This document shows, piece after piece, positions 1-8,521 of a stretch of 64,000 bases of DNA (positions are counted from its first letter, which is position 1; every line of letters begins with the position of its first letter). The notes beneath the pieces were generated by a model. The model was not told where the DNA came from, ran no database searches, and saw only the letters and a program-made list of their open reading frames with translations. A program made the translations under genes and the position numbers. The stretch lies in NCBI GenBank assembly GCA_934512135.1, contig CAKSWT010000005.1, forward strand, positions 1-64,000, in the 5' to 3' direction. The DNA is from an uncultured Oscillospiraceae bacterium (GTDB lineage: Bacteria > Bacillota > Clostridia > Oscillospirales > Oscillospiraceae).

Positions 1-744
1 GGCAGCCAGGGGGATCTGTATCTGGAGGCCAACAACTGCGATGTGGTCTGCGACACCATCGGCTACGGCACCTATGCGGACAATGGCTGCCATAACGTGC
101 TCAATGACTGCCGAATCACCGTGGACACCCATGTTGCCATCATCGCCGGGGATGCCTGGGTGAAATTCAATGGCGGCACCGTGAAGTCCGGCCAGTACGG
201 CGCTATGCTCCACGGTGTCCGGGGACACTACACCGAGACCACCGAGTGCCACATTACCGGCGGCGACTGGACGGTGGGCGAGGCGCTGTTCTTTGTGAAG
301 TCCGAGAACGTCTATTTGAAGGTGGACGGCGCAAAGGTGAAGACCGGCAAGTATCTGGTCCATGCCATTGTCAACGATGATGACGCTGCCACCAAGGTGC
401 CCGATGACATGAAGCTCAAGTGCTACGGTGTCAACGCGGTCATCGCCAACGGTGACTATCAGGGCGACATCGTCAACGACGATACCGATCGCACCATGAA
501 CGTCTCCATCCTCAACGCCACGGTGAAGGGTGTTATCACCGACGCCTATATCTCCCTGGAGGGCAGCCGCTGGACCGCTGCCGGGGATTCCTCCGTGTGC
601 CTGGTGGGAGATGTGAAGGAAACCCAGATCGACGCGCCTGCCGGTGTCACCGTGTCGGCGGTGGCCGGCGAGGGCTGCGGGTTGCAGGGCGAATATGTCC
701 TGGCCTCCGGCGGAAAGCTGTTGGTTTCCGAAGGAAGTGTCTAA
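1..744 (+). CDS. Beta-helix-like repeat protein, 3' part only
   Basis: The reading frame is open from the first base to a TAA at 742-744, so the start lies upstream of the window. The visible 247 residues consist of short, roughly 20-25-residue units rich in Gly, Asn, Asp and Val that read as successive strands of a right-handed beta-helix. No transmembrane segment, sortase motif or surface-layer domain is visible at the C-terminus. It is clearly related to the complete minus-strand gene at 29306-31057. Shared blocks are NNCDV/KNCDV, DCRI, NGDYQGD/NGDFYNG, a strand ending GVIT/GIIS, and a final cap LEGSRW/LKQGSVW. Function is unknown; a surface or adhesin role is only an inference from the fold. 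Confidence 0.7.
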   Translation, partial: GSQGDLYLEANNCDVVCDTIGYGTYADNGCHNVLNDCRITVDTHVAIIAGDAWVKFNGGTVKSGQYGAMLHGVRGHYTETTECHITGGDWTVGEALFFVKSENVYLKVDGAKVKTGKYLVHAIVNDDDAATKVPDDMKLKCYGVNAVIANGDYQGDIVNDDTDRTMNVSILNATVKGVITDAYISLEGSRWTAAGDSSVCLVGDVKETQIDAPAGVTVSAVAGEGCGLQGEYVLASGGKLLVSEGSV

Positions 745-761
745 AACAGGAATGCAAAAAA

Positions 762-787
762 GGGACGTATGCGGCTGCATACGTCCC
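762..787. terminator. Bidirectional hairpin terminator
   Basis: An 11-bp perfect stem (gggacgtatgc / gcatacgtccc) sits between two convergent genes. Read on the minus strand it is followed by six T residues, so it terminates the patatin gene best. It may also end the beta-helix transcript. Confidence 0.75.
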
Positions 788-798
788 ATTTGGCGCCT

Positions 799-1650
799 TT
801 ATTTGGAAAGATAGGCCCGGAGCTCCTGCTCCCGGGCGTGGACCTGGTCCACACCGGACTGCCACAGCGCACGGATTTTTTCCAGATTCTTTTCGGTACG
901 GGAAAAGCCCTCTGTATTATAGGGGAGAAACAGGAAAATGTCTCCCTGCCGTTCCAGCTGGAACAGCTCCTCCCGCTGCCGGTTGTAGATCTCCGCCCGC
1001 TGCTTCAGCGCATCTACAAACTGGGGATACTTTCGGTACATGTGGATGGCTGCGGTCATCAGCTTTTCCTGCTTCTTTTCGTAGGCACGCTCTCGGGTGG
1101 CCACCACAATGACCTTGTCACAGCCGGCCTCCATGACATGACGGAAGGGAATCGGGTCGGTGACGCCGCCGTCCATACAGGAGATGCCGTCGGCCTCAAT
1201 GATGGGAAACAGCATAGGCAGAGCGCAGGTGGCCCGAAGCGCCATAAACTTGTCGTCCCGTTTGGGAAGCGTCAGATAGGCGGGCTTTCCGGTGTCCACG
1301 TCGGTGACCACGGCCTCTGCCACACCGGGATAGGCTGCAAAGGTGTCGTAGTCAAAGGGGATGAGCTTGTTGGGAATTTCGTCGTAGACGAAGTCCAGAT
1401 TGAAGTAGCAGTTGTTCAGTGGGTTGAGCATGTGGCTGGAACCCATATAGCGGTCGTCGTTGACATAGTCCTGTAGAATCTGGAGATTCCGTCCCCGCTG
1501 CCGGGAAATGTAGCTGACGCCGTAGGCGATGCCTGCGGAAACACCGGTGATATGATCGGCCATGATCCCGAGGTCCAGGAGACCGTCGGTTACGCCGCTG
1601 GAGAAGATGGTGCGATTGGCGCCGCCTTCCAGAGCAAGTCCTAATTTCAT
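799..1650 (-). CDS. Patatin-like phospholipase (YjjU/RssA type)
   Basis: A 283-residue predicted cytoplasmic lipid acyl hydrolase of the patatin family with a Ser-Asp catalytic dyad. The nucleophile elbow GVSAG is at residues 36-40 (Ser38) and the catalytic Asp is in DGG at 160-162. The oxyanion loop near the N-terminus reads EGGANR instead of the usual GGGxRG, which is a conservative variation. The ATG at 1648-1650 was chosen because AAAGGA lies about 11 bases upstream and the patatin domain starts at once. A longer frame reaching 1800 would add 50 residues that look non-coding. The natural lipid substrate cannot be told from sequence. The gene is monocistronic and convergent with the preceding gene. 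Confidence 0.85.
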   Translation of the reverse strand: MKLGLALEGGANRTIFSSGVTDGLLDLGIMADHITGVSAGIAYGVSYISRQRGRNLQILQDYVNDDRYMGSSHMLNPLNNCYFNLDFVYDEIPNKLIPFDYDTFAAYPGVAEAVVTDVDTGKPAYLTLPKRDDKFMALRATCALPMLFPIIEADGISCMDGGVTDPIPFRHVMEAGCDKVIVVATRERAYEKKQEKLMTAAIHMYRKYPQFVDALKQRAEIYNRQREELFQLERQGDIFLFLPYNTEGFSRTEKNLEKIRALWQSGVDQVHAREQELRAYLSK

Positions 1651-1690
1651 GGAGTATGCCGTCCTTTCTGTGAACATCATTTCTGTCTCT

Positions 1691-1696
1691 ATTATA
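1691..1696 (-). promoter_or_regulatory. -10 box upstream of the patatin gene
   Basis: A perfect TATAAT on the minus strand lies about 40 bases upstream of the start codon. No good -35 element is visible 16-18 bases further up, so the promoter is only partly supported. Confidence 0.45.
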
Positions 1697-1791
1697 CTAC
1701 CAGAATTCCGGAGAAAATGAAAAATATTTTTGAATTTAACAGGTATATTATTCCATATCTCCGGAGACAATAGCCTCGGAGGTGCAAAAGC

Positions 1792-2475
1792 ATGAAACAC
1801 GAAGATTCCAAAAAACGCTTTGCAGGCCGGGGCTACTACATAGCCCTGATCGCCTGCATTGCAGCAGTCGGTATTTCAGGCTATGTATTTGTAAAAACTG
1901 CCCGGGAGTCCGCCGTGGAAACCGTGGCCAGCGTATCCCCGGCAGCGGTGTCTCAGCAGGTGGAAAAACCGTCGGCCAAGGCCGGGGTCACGCCTGCGCC
2001 CAAGGGGCCGGAGACCGCCGCCGATGAGATGGAGGACGCCTACGAGGAGACGATGGAGGAGATGGCTCCGGTGATCTGCTGGCCGGTGCAGGGGGACGTC
2101 ATTGCCGCCTTCAGCCGGGATACGCTCACCTACAGTCAGACCATGGCAGACTGGCGGACCCATGAGGGACTGGACATTGCCGTAGAGCTGGGGACACCTG
2201 TCTCGGTGACCCAGGACGGCACCGTCACCGCAGTGTATGCAGACGACTATCTGGGAACCGTGGTGGTGGTCTCCCACAGCGGCGACCTGGCCACCCGATA
2301 TGCCAATCTGGCGGAGGAGCCCAATGTGGTGGTGGGAGAGCATGTATCTGCCGGACAGACACTGGGCCAGGTGGGAGACAGCGCACTGCTGGAGACGGCA
2401 GAGGAGCCGCATCTGCACTTTGAGGTGTTCTCCGGGGGAGAGGCCATGGATCCCATGGACTATCTGGAGGGCTAA
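1792..2475 (+). CDS. Membrane-anchored M23 (LytM-type) peptidase, possibly SpoIIQ-like
   Basis: A 227-residue protein with a short cytoplasmic N-terminus, one transmembrane helix (about 17-35), a Pro/Ala/Glu-rich stalk and a C-terminal LytM domain (about 94-225). The zinc-site motifs look intact: H124-x-x-x-D128 in WRTHEGLD and the H207-L-H209 motif in PHLHF. Active members of the family cleave peptide cross-links in peptidoglycan outside the membrane. The single-pass architecture and the WRTHEGLD context resemble the forespore protein SpoIIQ, which contacts SpoIIIAH during engulfment. No sporulation neighbour or sigma-F promoter was identified to confirm that. The ATG at 1792 follows GGAGGTG with good spacing. 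Confidence 0.82.
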   Translation: MKHEDSKKRFAGRGYYIALIACIAAVGISGYVFVKTARESAVETVASVSPAAVSQQVEKPSAKAGVTPAPKGPETAADEMEDAYEETMEEMAPVICWPVQGDVIAAFSRDTLTYSQTMADWRTHEGLDIAVELGTPVSVTQDGTVTAVYADDYLGTVVVVSHSGDLATRYANLAEEPNVVVGEHVSAGQTLGQVGDSALLETAEEPHLHFEVFSGGEAMDPMDYLEG

Positions 2476-2483
2476 TCCGTAAG

Positions 2484-2526
2484 AAAATGCCGCGGGCAGG
2501 GGACCAATCCTGCTCGCGGCGTTTTC
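2484..2526 (+). terminator. Rho-independent terminator after the M23 peptidase gene
   Basis: A 12-base stem (gccgcgggcagg / cctgctcgcggc, one mismatch) is preceded by AAAA and followed by GTTTT. The next 236 bases (2527-2762) hold no convincing gene, only AT-richer sequence leading to the BMP promoter. Confidence 0.85.
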
Positions 2527-2762
2527 CGTAGAAAAGAGAGAGAAAAAATGAAAGCAAATCGGGTTTCCCCTGATTGCTCTTTTAGCATACAGGGAAGATT
2601 TGTGGATTCGTTGTGTGTTTTGTGGCGATTCTGTTAACATTTCAGGAGGATCAAGTGCTTTTTTCAGAGAACTGTAGGGGATGGCCGGGTTTCAGGAAGA
2701 GAATTCTGTGAAAAATCACAAAAAAACAGTAAAATTCCCGTGACTTTTTTATATACAGAGGC

Positions 2763-2791
2763 TTGCCGAACTCTAAAATATCTTGTAGAAT
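2763..2791 (+). promoter_or_regulatory. Sigma-A-type promoter of the BMP/ABC operon
   Basis: The -35 TTGCCG (2763-2768) and -10 TAGAAT (2786-2791) are separated by 17 bases. The predicted transcription start near 2797-2799 coincides with the base of a long leader helix. Confidence 0.7.
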
Positions 2792-2796
2792 AAAGC

Positions 2797-2872
2797 CGTT
2801 AGCTGCTTTCGTCTACCGGGAAGAACTGGTCATGCTTGGAAGCGGCTAATGTTCGTTTTGCCGGAAACGGCA
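2797..2872 (+). promoter_or_regulatory. Structured 5' leader of the BMP operon (unclassified)
   Basis: The predicted transcript begins with a 14-bp continuous helix, 2797-2810 paired with 2838-2851 and including three G-U pairs. It encloses a small ACCGG/CUGGU hairpin. It is followed by a second hairpin, TGCCG-GAAA-CGGCA at 2859-2872, with a GNRA-type tetraloop about 30 bases before the start codon. It matches no purine, SAM, cobalamin, THF or c-di-GMP riboswitch consensus that I can recall. It may be an unclassified regulatory leader or a 5' stabilising stem-loop. No terminator-like U-run is present, so any control would act on translation or mRNA stability. Confidence 0.4.
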
Positions 2873-2905
2873 TCATGTACCATTTCATGTTTGGAGGAAT
2901 CGCAA

Positions 2906-4174
2906 ATGCAGAAGAAAATTTTTGCACTGGTCCTGGCCCTGGCAATGGCGCTGGGTATGACCGCCTGCGGACAGAGCGTCGGCGGAGATACCGCTGGCTC
3001 CGCTGCCGGCAGCGCGGCTGGTGCAACCGCTGGTTCTGCTGTGGAAGCCGCAGGCTCGACTGCCGAGGCTGCTCCCGCCGCAGAGGGTGCCATGAAGGTT
3101 GGGTTTGTGTACATCGGCGACGAGAGCGAGGCTTACACCGCAAACTTCATTGCCGCTGAGAACGCCATCAAGGAGCAGTTCGGCGACAAGGTGGAGTGCA
3201 TCGCAAAGTACAACGTGGCAGAGGATGCCGTGGAGGATCCGGTTCGTGAGCTGTGCGAGTCCGGCTGCAAGATCATCTTCACCACCAGCTTCGGCTACGG
3301 CGCTGTGGTCAAGGAGATTGCCCAGGAGTATCCTGACGTGCAGTTTTGCCAGGCCACCTGTGCCGACGCCGCCGAGGAGCCCATTGTGGAGAACTACCAC
3401 AACTACATGGGCGCGATCTATCAGGGACGCTATGTTGCCGGTATTGTGGCTGGCATGAAGCTCCAGGAGATGATCGACGCCGGCACCATCACTGCGGATC
3501 AGGCAAGGATCGGCTATGTTGCTGCATTTGATTATGCCGAGGTTATCTCCGGCTACACCGCCTTCCTGATGGGCGTGCGGTCCATTGTGCCCAGCGCAAC
3601 CATGGAGGTCCAGTATGCCGGCACTTGGGGTGACTACGACATCGAGAAGACCATGGCTACCGCGCTCATCGAGGACGGCTGCGTGATTATTTCCCAGCAT
3701 TCCGACACCGAAGGCCCCGCTGAGGCCTGCGAGGACGCCAAGGCCAAGGGCACCGAGGTCTACTGTGTTGCCTACAACCAGGATATGACCGACATCGCCC
3801 CCAACACCTGCCTCATCTCCTCCCGTCAGGACTATGCTCCTTACGAGATCGCTTCCGTGCAGGCTGTGATGGACGGCACCGAGATTGCCCGGGATCAGTG
3901 GGCCGGCTTTGACAAGGGCTGGGTGGCCATGACCACGCTGAACACCGCCATTGCCGCCGAGGGCACTCAGGAGAAGATGGACGAGGCGGAGAAGGCGTTT
4001 AAGGACGGCACCCTGAAGGCCACCGACGTGTTCAAGGGTGACTTCACCGCGACCAACCCCTATACCAACGAGACCATTGATCTGAAGGACGGCTTTGAGG
4101 AGAACGGCACCCAGTCCGCTCCCGCCTTCAGCTATGTCATTAACGACATCATCACCATCAAGGGCACCAACTAA
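2906..4174 (+). CDS. BMP-family (Med/PnrA-like) substrate-binding lipoprotein
   Basis: A 422-residue extracytoplasmic lipoprotein, the solute receptor of the ABC transporter encoded just downstream. A signal peptide ends in a lipobox with Cys21 (MTAC). It is followed by a Gly/Ala/Ser-rich tether to about residue 60 and then the Bmp domain, which starts with KVGFVYIG and has the two-lobed periplasmic-binding fold. Related PnrA/TmpC and BmpA proteins bind purine nucleosides, so a nucleoside substrate is the best inference. The exact ligand is not readable from sequence. The ATG at 2906 was chosen because GGAGG lies at 2893-2897 and the signal peptide begins there; an upstream extension to 2849 lacks both. 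Confidence 0.9.
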   Translation: MQKKIFALVLALAMALGMTACGQSVGGDTAGSAAGSAAGATAGSAVEAAGSTAEAAPAAEGAMKVGFVYIGDESEAYTANFIAAENAIKEQFGDKVECIAKYNVAEDAVEDPVRELCESGCKIIFTTSFGYGAVVKEIAQEYPDVQFCQATCADAAEEPIVENYHNYMGAIYQGRYVAGIVAGMKLQEMIDAGTITADQARIGYVAAFDYAEVISGYTAFLMGVRSIVPSATMEVQYAGTWGDYDIEKTMATALIEDGCVIISQHSDTEGPAEACEDAKAKGTEVYCVAYNQDMTDIAPNTCLISSRQDYAPYEIASVQAVMDGTEIARDQWAGFDKGWVAMTTLNTAIAAEGTQEKMDEAEKAFKDGTLKATDVFKGDFTATNPYTNETIDLKDGFEENGTQSAPAFSYVINDIITIKGTN

Positions 4175-4187
4175 TTAGGGCTTCTAC

Positions 4188-4217
4188 AGGCGGAGCCGGG
4201 AATTCCCGGCCCCGCCT
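4188..4217 (+). other. Intercistronic hairpin between receptor and ATPase genes
   Basis: An interrupted palindrome (aggcgg..gccgggaattcccggc..ccgcct) follows the lipoprotein stop codon without a T-run. Such hairpins commonly protect the 3' end of the binding-protein mRNA and lower expression of the downstream membrane components. Confidence 0.5.
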
Positions 4218-4306
4218 AAGGTGCGTTTTCGGGGCTTTTGAATTCTGGGGAGGAAGACTCCTCTGTGGAATTGAGCAGCCCTTTGGGTGCCACCAAAAGA
4301 GAAAGG

Positions 4307-5839
4307 ATGAGGCATTTGGAAAAGGAAGTTGCCATCCGGCTATCGAATATCACCAAGCGGTTCGGGGATGTCGTGGCAAACAGCGCCGTATCCCTGGAGG
4401 TTCGCCGGGGAGAGATCCTGTCCCTGTTGGGGGAGAACGGAAGCGGAAAGACGACCCTGATGAATATGATTTCGGGTATCTACTTCCCGGATGAGGGCCA
4501 TATCTTCGTGGGCGACCGGGAAGTGACCATCCGCTCCCCAAAGGACGCCATTGACTTAGGGATCGGGATGATCCATCAGCATTTTAAGCTGGTGGATGTG
4601 CTGACTGCCGCGGAAAACGTGGTGCTGGGGCTCCGAGAGCCCGGAGGGTTCGATAAAAAGGCCGTCGGGGAAAAGGTGCGCCAAATCAGCCAGAGATACG
4701 GATTTTCCATTGATCCGGAGAAGAAAATCTACGATATGAGCGTGTCGGAGAAGCAGACGGTGGAGATCATCAAGGTTCTCTACCGGGGAGCGGACATTCT
4801 GATTTTGGACGAGCCCACGGCGGTACTGACGCCCCAGGAGACGGAAAAGCTCTTTGCGGTGCTCCGGGCCATGCGGGATGACGGCAAGGCCATCATCATT
4901 ATCACCCACAAGCTCCAGGAGGTGCTGGAGCTGTCGGATCGGGTAGCCGTGCTGCGAAAGGGCGAGTTTATCGGCATGGTGGAGACAAAGGACGCCACGG
5001 CCCAGTCTCTGACGGACATGATGGTGGGCCAGGCCACCACCTTGAACATCGACCGGCCGGAGCCGGTGGATCCCGTGAAAATGCTCACGGTGACAGGGGT
5101 CACTGTGGTGGACAGCAACGGCGTCAAAAAGGTGGACAACGTCAGCTTTGACGCCTATGGCGGAGAGATTCTCGGAATTGCGGGAATCTCCGGCTGCGGC
5201 CAGAAGGAGCTGCTGGAGGCAGTGGCGGGACTGCAGCGGGTGGAGTCGGGCTCCATTGTCTATCATGCGCCGGAGGGCGACCAGGAGCTGGTGGGGAAAT
5301 CCACCATGGCAATCCGAGAGCTGGGCGTCCGGCTGAGCTTTGTGCCGGAGGACCGGCTGGGCATGGGCCTGGTGGGGAATATGGACATGGCAGGCAATAT
5401 GATGCTTCGGTCCTTTAAGCGCGGAAGATTTGGCCTGGCGGACCGGAAGGGCCCGGAGGAACTGGCGGAAAAGGTCAAGGCGGATCTGGAGGTGGTGACC
5501 CCCAGCATCCAGACCCCGGTGCGCCGGATGTCCGGCGGAAACGTTCAGAAGGTCCTGGTGGGCCGGGAGATTGCGGCGAATCCCAAGATTCTGATGACGG
5601 CCTACGCAGTGCGGGGCCTGGACATCAACACCTCCTATACGATTTATCGTCTGCTGAACCAGCAGAAGAAAAAGGGGGTCGCGGTGATCTACGTTGGCGA
5701 GGACCTGGACGTGCTGCTGGAGCTGTGCGATAAGATCCTGGTGCTTTGCGGTGGAAAGGTCAGCGGTCTGTTGGACGGCCGGACTGCCACCAAGGACCAG
5801 GTGGGGCTGATGATGACAAAGGTAGGGGGTGCCTCATGA
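4307..5839 (+). CDS. BMP-type ABC transporter ATP-binding protein (two fused NBDs)
   Basis: A 510-residue ATPase with two tandem nucleotide-binding domains, as in RbsA/YufO-type sugar and nucleoside importers. The first domain has Walker A GENGSGKT (residues 42-49), a signature read as SVSEKQ, and Walker B with ILILDEPT. The second has a weak Walker A-like loop GISGCGQK, a proper signature MSGGN, and MTAYAVRGLD where Walker B and the D-loop normally lie. Such degeneration of the second site is usual in this family. The start is uncertain: the ATG at 4307 abuts AAAGG, a TTG lies at 4316, and GTG at 4265 has GGAGG upstream. The 3' end overlaps the permease start by 4 bases. Confidence 0.85.
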   Translation: MRHLEKEVAIRLSNITKRFGDVVANSAVSLEVRRGEILSLLGENGSGKTTLMNMISGIYFPDEGHIFVGDREVTIRSPKDAIDLGIGMIHQHFKLVDVLTAAENVVLGLREPGGFDKKAVGEKVRQISQRYGFSIDPEKKIYDMSVSEKQTVEIIKVLYRGADILILDEPTAVLTPQETEKLFAVLRAMRDDGKAIIIITHKLQEVLELSDRVAVLRKGEFIGMVETKDATAQSLTDMMVGQATTLNIDRPEPVDPVKMLTVTGVTVVDSNGVKKVDNVSFDAYGGEILGIAGISGCGQKELLEAVAGLQRVESGSIVYHAPEGDQELVGKSTMAIRELGVRLSFVPEDRLGMGLVGNMDMAGNMMLRSFKRGRFGLADRKGPEELAEKVKADLEVVTPSIQTPVRRMSGGNVQKVLVGREIAANPKILMTAYAVRGLDINTSYTIYRLLNQQKKKGVAVIYVGEDLDVLLELCDKILVLCGGKVSGLLDGRTATKDQVGLMMTKVGGAS

Positions 5840-6927
5840 ACAAGAAAGAGCCGTTGATTCGTCTGGCCAAGCGGGACGATGTGGGGCAGCTAAAAGCATG
5901 GGCCATCCGAATTGCCTCCATTTTTGCGGCGCTGGTGCTGTTTGCCGGACTGATCGTATCTGTGGGATACAGCCCGATTTCCGTCTACAGCGCTATGCTG
6001 GGCGGTGCGCTGGGCAGTGCACTGAATATTCAGCAGACCATTAAGATTATGATCCCCCTGCTGGGCGCGGCGCTGGCCATTGCCCCGGCCTTTAAAATGA
6101 AGTTCTGGAACATTGGGGTGGAGGGACAGATCACCATGGGCGGAATTTTCGCCACCTATTTTGCCCTGACCTTTCAGCACACCTGGCCCTCAGGGGTGCT
6201 TCTGCCGGTGATGTGTGTGGCGGCGGCCATTGGCGGCGGCCTGTGGGGCATGCTCCCTGCAGTGTTCCGGGCCAAATGGGGGACCAACGAGACGCTGTTT
6301 ACCCTGATGCTCAACTATATCGCCATTGGAATCGTCAAGTATCTCCAGGGCGGTCCTTGGGAGAAGGTACCCAAGGGGACCCAGATGATTGAGCGCTTTT
6401 CCCAGACGGCCCGTATGCCGAATATCTGGGGGGTCACGGTGGGAGGCCTGCTGGTGCTGGCCCTGGTGATTTTTATGTTCTGTTACCTCCGCTATACCAA
6501 GCATGGCTATCAAATCGCCGTGGTGGGAGAGAGCGAGGCCACAGCCCGCTATGCGGGGATCCGGGTGGGCCAGGTGATTATCCGGACCATGTTTGTCTCC
6601 GGGGCCATAGCCGGGATTGTGGGCTTCATTGTGGTGTCGGGCATCAACTATACCCTGTCGGATTCCGTCGCCGGAGGGGTGGGCTTTACAGGCATTACCG
6701 TGGCCTGGCTGGCGCAGCTCAATCCCATTGGTATGGTGTTTATTTCCTTGCTTCTGGCAGTGCTCACCAAGGGCGCATCCACCATCAATACGCTGACCCA
6801 TAATGCGCTGCCGGAGTCCATGAGCGATATGCTCACCGGCCTGATTCTGTTTTGCATGTTGGCCAGTGAGTTCTTCATCCGTTACCGAATGATTTTCCGG
6901 AAAAAGCAGAAGGAGGCGGCAGAATGA
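5836..6927 (+). CDS. BMP-type ABC transporter permease (YufP-like)
   Basis: A 363-residue polytopic membrane protein of the BPD_transp_2 family, the first of two permeases that form the import channel for the BMP receptor's substrate. Hydrophobic helices begin near residue 23. The conserved segment FKMKFWNIGVEGQITMGG, typical of ribose/nucleoside-type permeases, lies near residues 78-95. The start overlaps the ATPase stop as ATGA, with a purine-rich GTAGGGGG upstream, indicating translational coupling. The C-terminus is charged and cytoplasmic. Confidence 0.88.
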   Translation: MNKKEPLIRLAKRDDVGQLKAWAIRIASIFAALVLFAGLIVSVGYSPISVYSAMLGGALGSALNIQQTIKIMIPLLGAALAIAPAFKMKFWNIGVEGQITMGGIFATYFALTFQHTWPSGVLLPVMCVAAAIGGGLWGMLPAVFRAKWGTNETLFTLMLNYIAIGIVKYLQGGPWEKVPKGTQMIERFSQTARMPNIWGVTVGGLLVLALVIFMFCYLRYTKHGYQIAVVGESEATARYAGIRVGQVIIRTMFVSGAIAGIVGFIVVSGINYTLSDSVAGGVGFTGITVAWLAQLNPIGMVFISLLLAVLTKGASTINTLTHNALPESMSDMLTGLILFCMLASEFFIRYRMIFRKKQKEAAE

Positions 6928-7907
6928 CATTCTTTGTGAACTTCTTTGTGGCCGCCGTGCTTATGGGTACTACGCTGATGTATGGCACCCTGGGAGAAAT
7001 CCTGACGGAGAAGGTCGGCAATATGAATTTGGGCGTGGAGGGCCTGATCTACATGGGCGGCTCTTCGGGCCTGATTGCGGCGTTTCTCTATGAGCGTGCC
7101 GCGGGAGACGGTGCGGTGCCTATGGTGGCGGTGCTGCTGGCCTTTGCGGCGGCGTTCCTGGCTGCTGCCCTGGGAAGCCTGCTCTATGCCTTCCTGACCA
7201 TTACCCTGCGGACCAATCAGAATGTGACGGGCCTGGCGCTGACCATTTTCGGCGTAGGCTATGGAGAGTTCTTCGGGGAGTATTTCCGGGGCATCGGGGG
7301 AGGCCGGCTCCAGATTTCCCAGGCTGCCGGGACAATTTTCTCCCAGCCGCTGCTGCCCGGGTTTCTTCGGGACATTCCGGTGCTGGGGAAGCTGCTGTTC
7401 TCCTATAACTTTATGATCTACCTGGTGCTGGCCATTGCCGTTGTGATGGCCTGGTATTTCGCCCGGACCCGCAGCGGACTGAGCCTTCGGGCGGTGGGTG
7501 AGGACCCGGCCACGGCAGATGCCGCGGGCATCAATGTCACACGGTACAAGTATCTGGCCACCTGCCTGGGCGGCGGCATCTGCGGCCTGGGAGGCCTGTA
7601 TTTCACCATGGTCTCCGGCGGCGGCAACTGGTCTGCCGGCGCCATGGACGGCAAGGGCTGGCTGGCGGTGGCGCTGGTGATTTTCGCCCTGTGGAGGCCG
7701 CTCCGTGCCGTGTGGGGCTCCATTGTATTTGGCGCCCTGATGATTATGTACATGCGGGTGACCCAGCTGCCCATTCCCACGGAGATCTACAAGATCCTCC
7801 CCTATGTGGTGACGGTGATTGTGCTAATCAGTATTTCCGTTCGCCAGAAGCGGGAAAACCAGCCTCCGGCCAGCCTGGGCAACGCCTATTTCCGCGAGGA
7901 ACGATAA
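6924..7907 (+). CDS. BMP-type ABC transporter permease (YufQ-like)
   Basis: A 327-residue second permease, again of the BPD_transp_2 family, starting inside the preceding stop codon (ATGA). It carries the equivalent GNMNLGVEGLIYMGG loop near residues 33-47 and about eight to ten predicted helices. Together with the preceding permease, the dual ATPase and the lipoprotein it completes a four-gene importer of the nucleoside type. The operon ends at the hairpin immediately downstream. Confidence 0.88.
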   Translation: MTFFVNFFVAAVLMGTTLMYGTLGEILTEKVGNMNLGVEGLIYMGGSSGLIAAFLYERAAGDGAVPMVAVLLAFAAAFLAAALGSLLYAFLTITLRTNQNVTGLALTIFGVGYGEFFGEYFRGIGGGRLQISQAAGTIFSQPLLPGFLRDIPVLGKLLFSYNFMIYLVLAIAVVMAWYFARTRSGLSLRAVGEDPATADAAGINVTRYKYLATCLGGGICGLGGLYFTMVSGGGNWSAGAMDGKGWLAVALVIFALWRPLRAVWGSIVFGALMIMYMRVTQLPIPTEIYKILPYVVTVIVLISISVRQKRENQPPASLGNAYFREER

Positions 7908-7916
7908 AACCACCCG

Positions 7917-7941
7917 GGAGACGCCTTTGGGCGTCTCCTTT
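7917..7941 (+). terminator. Terminator of the BMP transporter operon
   Basis: A stem ggagacgc / gcgtctcc with a 6-base loop is followed by TTT. Confidence 0.75.
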
Positions 7942-8031
7942 GGCGTAAATTACAGGAGTTTTACAGAAATCCTGTGGTAGAATTTATATTCTCGGGGTAC
8001 AATCTTTCATGGTGAAATGGAGGCATGTGTC

Positions 8032-8496
8032 ATGATAACAGTATGGCGCGAGGTGCTTGGCAATCCCTGTGTGATGGCCCCGGTGATTGCGTGGCTTCTG
8101 GCCCAGCTTCTAAAATTTCTGCTTACGGCGCTTCAAACGGGCAATTTTCTGCCGGAACGGCTGGTGGGCAGCGGTGGAATGCCTTCGGCCCATGGGGCCA
8201 CGGTATGTGCCCTTACCACAGCCATTGGCATGACCTCCGGGGTAGGCGGGACGGACTTTGCCCTGTCGGTGGTTTTTTCTCTGGTGGTGATGTACGATGC
8301 CCGAGGGGTACGGCTGGAGGCGGGGCGCCACGCCAAGGCGCTGAATCAGATCGCCAAACTGGCAGCGGAACGGGGATGTTCCCCTCCGGACCACAAGCCC
8401 TTCCGGGAGCTGGTGGGACACACCCTTCCCCAGGTGCTGATGGGAGCGCTGCTGGGGATTTTGGTGGCCGTGGCCGTGTGTACCTGGATGCGTTAA
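8032..8496 (+). CDS. Divergent PAP2 family (DUF212) membrane protein
   Basis: A 154-residue integral membrane protein of the DUF212 / divergent PAP2 family (YuiD in Bacillus). Three to four hydrophobic helices surround SGGMPSAHGA (about residues 48-57), which retains the PSxH phosphatase-like motif. A second conserved element, YDARGVRLEAGRHA, lies near 89-102. It is plausibly an undecaprenyl or other lipid phosphate phosphatase, but members of this divergent group are biochemically poorly defined. The ATG at 8032 follows TGGAGG with 8-base spacing. The gene appears monocistronic. Confidence 0.8.
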   Translation: MITVWREVLGNPCVMAPVIAWLLAQLLKFLLTALQTGNFLPERLVGSGGMPSAHGATVCALTTAIGMTSGVGGTDFALSVVFSLVVMYDARGVRLEAGRHAKALNQIAKLAAERGCSPPDHKPFRELVGHTLPQVLMGALLGILVAVAVCTWMR

Positions 8497-8521
8497 CAAA
8501 AGACTACGGCTTTTTCCACAG

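Noticed and set aside
2640..2705. Short frame after AGGAGG (GTG near 2656) encoding about 18 residues
   Set aside because: No promoter, no conservation evidence, and it ends well before the BMP promoter. Probably chance.
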